Source: Triops longicaudatus (taxonomy: Eukaryota; Arthropoda; Branchiopoda; Notostraca; Triopsidae). From it: 64,000 nucleotides of DNA. The number at the start of each line of letters is the position of its first letter. Position 1 is the stretch's first letter. The position numbers and the translations under genes are program-made. The stretch is from contig JAGQDJ010000070.1 in the NCBI GenBank assembly GCA_022885665.1, positions 124,001 to 188,000 on the forward strand. Reading direction: 5' to 3'. The notes below the pieces were generated by a model. That model was not told the DNA's origin and searched no databases. It worked only from the letters and a program-made list of their open reading frames with translations. This document shows positions 61,215 through 64,000 of this stretch, in pieces.

Positions 61215-61625
61215 TTGGATTTACACGTGGGTGAGTTCAAGACACAAACTTCTAAGCTTCTAAGGTTACAAACTAATGACTTTGTGAACTGTGATACTCT
61301 TTTGGAATATGTTAAGCTATCCTTTTGTACTTTTGACGAAAGCTTGAAGGTTGGTCTGAATTTGCTTAAATCCATAGATTTTCTTTCCATTTTCAAAAGC
61401 TACTTGGAACGAAAAACAGTACATGAACGAGCGAAGTTTCGTAACTATAATAGCTGTGGACATTTCACGCGATTGTGCAAAAAAAAAATAATAAAAAAAA
61501 ATAAGAGGAAACTTTTAACGGCGAAGTTGGGATCGTACAATCTTAGGCGTTTCGTCAAAAAATTCCGAGATGATTTTACAAATGTGTCTGAAATTCAAAG
61601 ACTTTTAGTGACACTTCCACAATAA
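61215..61625 (+). other. 136-codon ORF of unknown nature, possible retroelement remnant
   Basis: The ORF begins next to the tRNA-like repeat and encodes MDLHVGEFKTQTSKLLRLQT, later DESLKVGLNLLKSIDFLSIF and a Cys/His stretch NYNSCGHFTRLCKKK. The latter looks like a decayed CCHC zinc knuckle of a Gag-type protein. The C-terminal part is Lys/Arg-rich. It is unusually long for this AT-rich DNA. No flanking polymerase, LTR or splice context was found. Confidence 0.3.
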
Positions 61626-64000
61626 TTTCAGAGTAAGTTTTAGAGAAAAATGGAGTCAAAATTCTAACGAAGTATGCTGTAAACCTTTTTTTAAATTTCT
61701 CCGCAATAGTTAATGCTCTACCAAGAAACGGGTTGACATTTAAAGTATCGTTGATAAAGAATGAAACGTTGAGGATATTATCTACATACGCCTTAGTCTC
61801 CTACGCGAATGAAACTTCTTTGTTCTGGATATCTGCTTCTTGGTAACCGTTCTCAACCATTTACACGACAGGAACTGGAAATAAGCGAATGAACGAACGG
61901 AAAGTAAGACTTAAAAACCGCTGATCGTGAGCAAAGCATGTTTCGGGAACGAAGGAAAAACATTACAAAATATAATTGTAAACAATCTTTGTGCCGGTGT
62001 AACTGAACCTGTGTTTACTTTTACTTTTCGCTGTTTCGTACGCCCGACCGTTTCACTACTATAAGAGCAAGCCTACGCGGTTTGCCAACTTCAAACTAGT
62101 GTAAGCATTTTACAGTATTTACGTTTCCGTTTTCGCAGCAATTCGTCAGAATTCAGCGTTTTCTCGGACGCGTTCTGCTTTTTCATTTGAGCTTGTATTC
62201 CATCAACTGGATCGCTTGATCCCAGATTCAAAAGTAATCAAACAAAAGCTTTCTGAAGCCTGGAACTTTCGCGTTCATCTGTTTTCCTTCTCAAGTACAT
62301 CTGAGGAACGGATAGTACTATTTCATGAATGGAAGTTGCTGTTCCTTTACGCAGTCATTCGAAATCGCTTGAGAGTGCCTCAACACTGCAATGGGATTAG
62401 GAAAAAAATGTAATGAGGGCTTGGCTCATACATAGAAATTTCAACCACTCCTTCTTCCGCTGCACCTACAAGTTCTTTGCGGAAAGAAAAAATGATTCAT
62501 ACACTGTTTGGTGCTTCAGGTGGCTAGCGATAATTTACTCGTGTGTGCTACGTGAGAACTCCGACTTAACTTAGTTACGGTGTGCAATTTATACATGGAA
62601 AGTTTCACCAACGTGTAAACCCTTTTCTGGTTGTGGAACTGAACCAGTGGATTACTAAAAGATTACTCGATAAAAGGAAAGGTAAGTGAGAGCTTCAATT
62701 TTAGACATTAACAAATAGCTGCGTTAGCAAATACGGTAGAAACGTTTCTCACAATTGTGCGCATAAGTGGTCCAAATCTATCGAATAATAGAAAGCCACA
62801 ATGACAAAACCAATTACTTTAAAAAATATTAGCTATAATTAACTGAAACCTTTTATGACCCTTTGCTAAAAAATATTCTTGACTATAAACTTTGACAAAC
62901 TGCAGCACGAACACAGAAACGGAAACGCAGTTCACGGAAGAAATACGAAGAAATCGGTGCGAATTTTACGGCCAGAAATTATGAACAATGAATAAGGCAA
63001 AGAGCTACGCTCATGCTCTTCTTTCAACGAAAAGGGTAAACAAATAACTGGACGATTTCAAGCTAGTCTTATACTGTACGATTCTATAATAGATTTACAA
63101 TTATTCATAGTTACAATACTATGTTTTAGAAAAAAAAAATCCAAAACAGGACGAACAGGTAAAGTACGAATTTGGCCAAGTGTTAGTGAAATAGCACTCG
63201 GTTAACAAAGAGATAAATTCATCTGACAAAAATCGTGTGGTAGGCAATAGAAAACACGCTAGCGACACCTTTTGTCGCGAAAGTACACTACGTAGCCCAT
63301 TCCCTGGGGGAATACACGGCAGGGGCACAGAACTGCTACTGTAAAACAGTCGTATCTTTAAATACTGAACCTCAATTGCGTTGTATTAGTACTTTACATC
63401 ACTCGAGAATACATCCCATTTACGATGAGCCTACAGTTCATTATAATGAGGCTATGATTTAGCTCAAGATTTCGAGTAAAATAATACCATAGTTCCGAAT
63501 ATTTAGACGTCAAATAAAAAAAAATAATTTTTTAAACTATTCGGGTTTCCTGTGTAACTCAAGGTTGTGACATATTAACTAGAGGTTAAATAAATTTCTG
63601 AGTCTACAGTATGAATATTCCCATTCTTTCTCTCATTCAAATTTTGGAGTGTTCCCTGCTTGATAACGAAGGCCGAGCTTAGCTTCCCACTTAGATGTTA
63701 CAAACCGCTTCTTTGACAAGGGTGTTCATTAATCATGTAAGGCTTTAAGTCTTAATCATCGAACATAATCATAAGTTTTCCCGCCTCAAGAAGCATTAAG
63801 CTTAAACTGTCAAATTATAGGCGCCAAGAGCTTCTAACGGTTTCCGACACGTGATTTGCGCGTCTTGCTATTACAAAGCCATCTTACGGTATGGCACGAA
63901 ACCGCCTGCAGAAAACTTTTAGTTGTCTATTGCAATCCACAGATGGCTTCCGCGTGCTTATTCAGCGTATTTAGAAGCACAAGAGGGGCGGTGAAACTAT

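Larger units (their letters stand above)
55265..64000. other. 8.7 kb upstream of PLC-epsilon, no conventional gene recognised
   Basis: Only short ORFs occur on both strands. Notable contents are a poly-T run near 55825, a C12 run (58710-58721), G-rich tracts near 58868, a degenerate tRNA-like SINE (61090-61212) and a 136-codon ORF (61215-61625). Any upstream non-coding exons and the promoter of PLC-epsilon should lie here, but cannot be placed. Confidence 0.5.

Noticed and set aside
1..64000. CRISPR arrays, bacterial operons or prophage-like content
   Set aside because: Spliced genes, polyadenylation signals and metazoan domain families show this is a eukaryotic nuclear sequence. No regularly spaced direct repeats were seen.

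Overview
The window is eukaryotic nuclear DNA from a bilaterian invertebrate. Genes are split by GT-AG introns, introns and intergenic DNA are AT-rich, and there are tRNA-derived SINE remnants and AT-rich microsatellites. A full-length Dscam argues against a nematode, and a PLC-epsilon argues against Drosophila-like insects. A doubled Ig7 exon in Dscam is a feature best known from arthropods. The phylum cannot be fixed from this sequence.

Layout. 1-138 is the last coding exon of an unidentified + strand gene. 679-1748 is a complete four-exon NDUFAF3 (mitochondrial complex I assembly factor), with a possible tiny divergent transcript on the other strand. 2239-8106 is intergenic, with no convincing gene. 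8107-33834 (+) is a complete 36-exon Dscam reconstructed exon by exon (5961 nt CDS, about 1986 aa). Its order is signal peptide, Ig1-Ig6, two Ig7-type domains, Ig8-Ig9, FN1-FN4, Ig10, FN5-FN6, a transmembrane segment and a long cytoplasmic tail. 36903-41440 (-) is a small five-exon gene, convergent with Dscam, for a 164-residue protein with a signal peptide, one Ig domain and a GPI-anchor-like C-terminus; I cannot assign it to a named family. 42817-55264 (-) is a 16-exon PLC-epsilon gene (about 1914 aa) with RasGEF, PH-like, EF, PLC X, PLC Y, C2, RA1 and RA2 regions. 55265-64000 holds no recognisable conventional gene; it has a degenerate tRNA-like SINE and one curious 136-aa ORF.

How the genes relate. 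Dscam and the small Ig protein are both predicted neuronal or immune-type surface proteins lying tail to tail. PLC-epsilon is an intracellular Ras/Rho/heterotrimeric-G-protein effector that cuts PIP2. Nothing in the sequence shows co-regulation between them.

The strongest unusual signals are listed here. (a) Two 285-nt, phase 1-1, single-exon Ig7-type cassettes lie in tandem in Dscam, the same domain that arthropods diversify by mutually exclusive splicing. (b) There is a Thy-1-sized single-Ig, probably GPI-anchored gene. (c) Two places in the Dscam cytoplasmic tail could change the protein by intron retention: a 120-nt stop-free intron, and a poly-Asn readthrough tail. All exon joins were made by eye from splice consensus and reading phase; each multi-exon CDS sums to a multiple of three.
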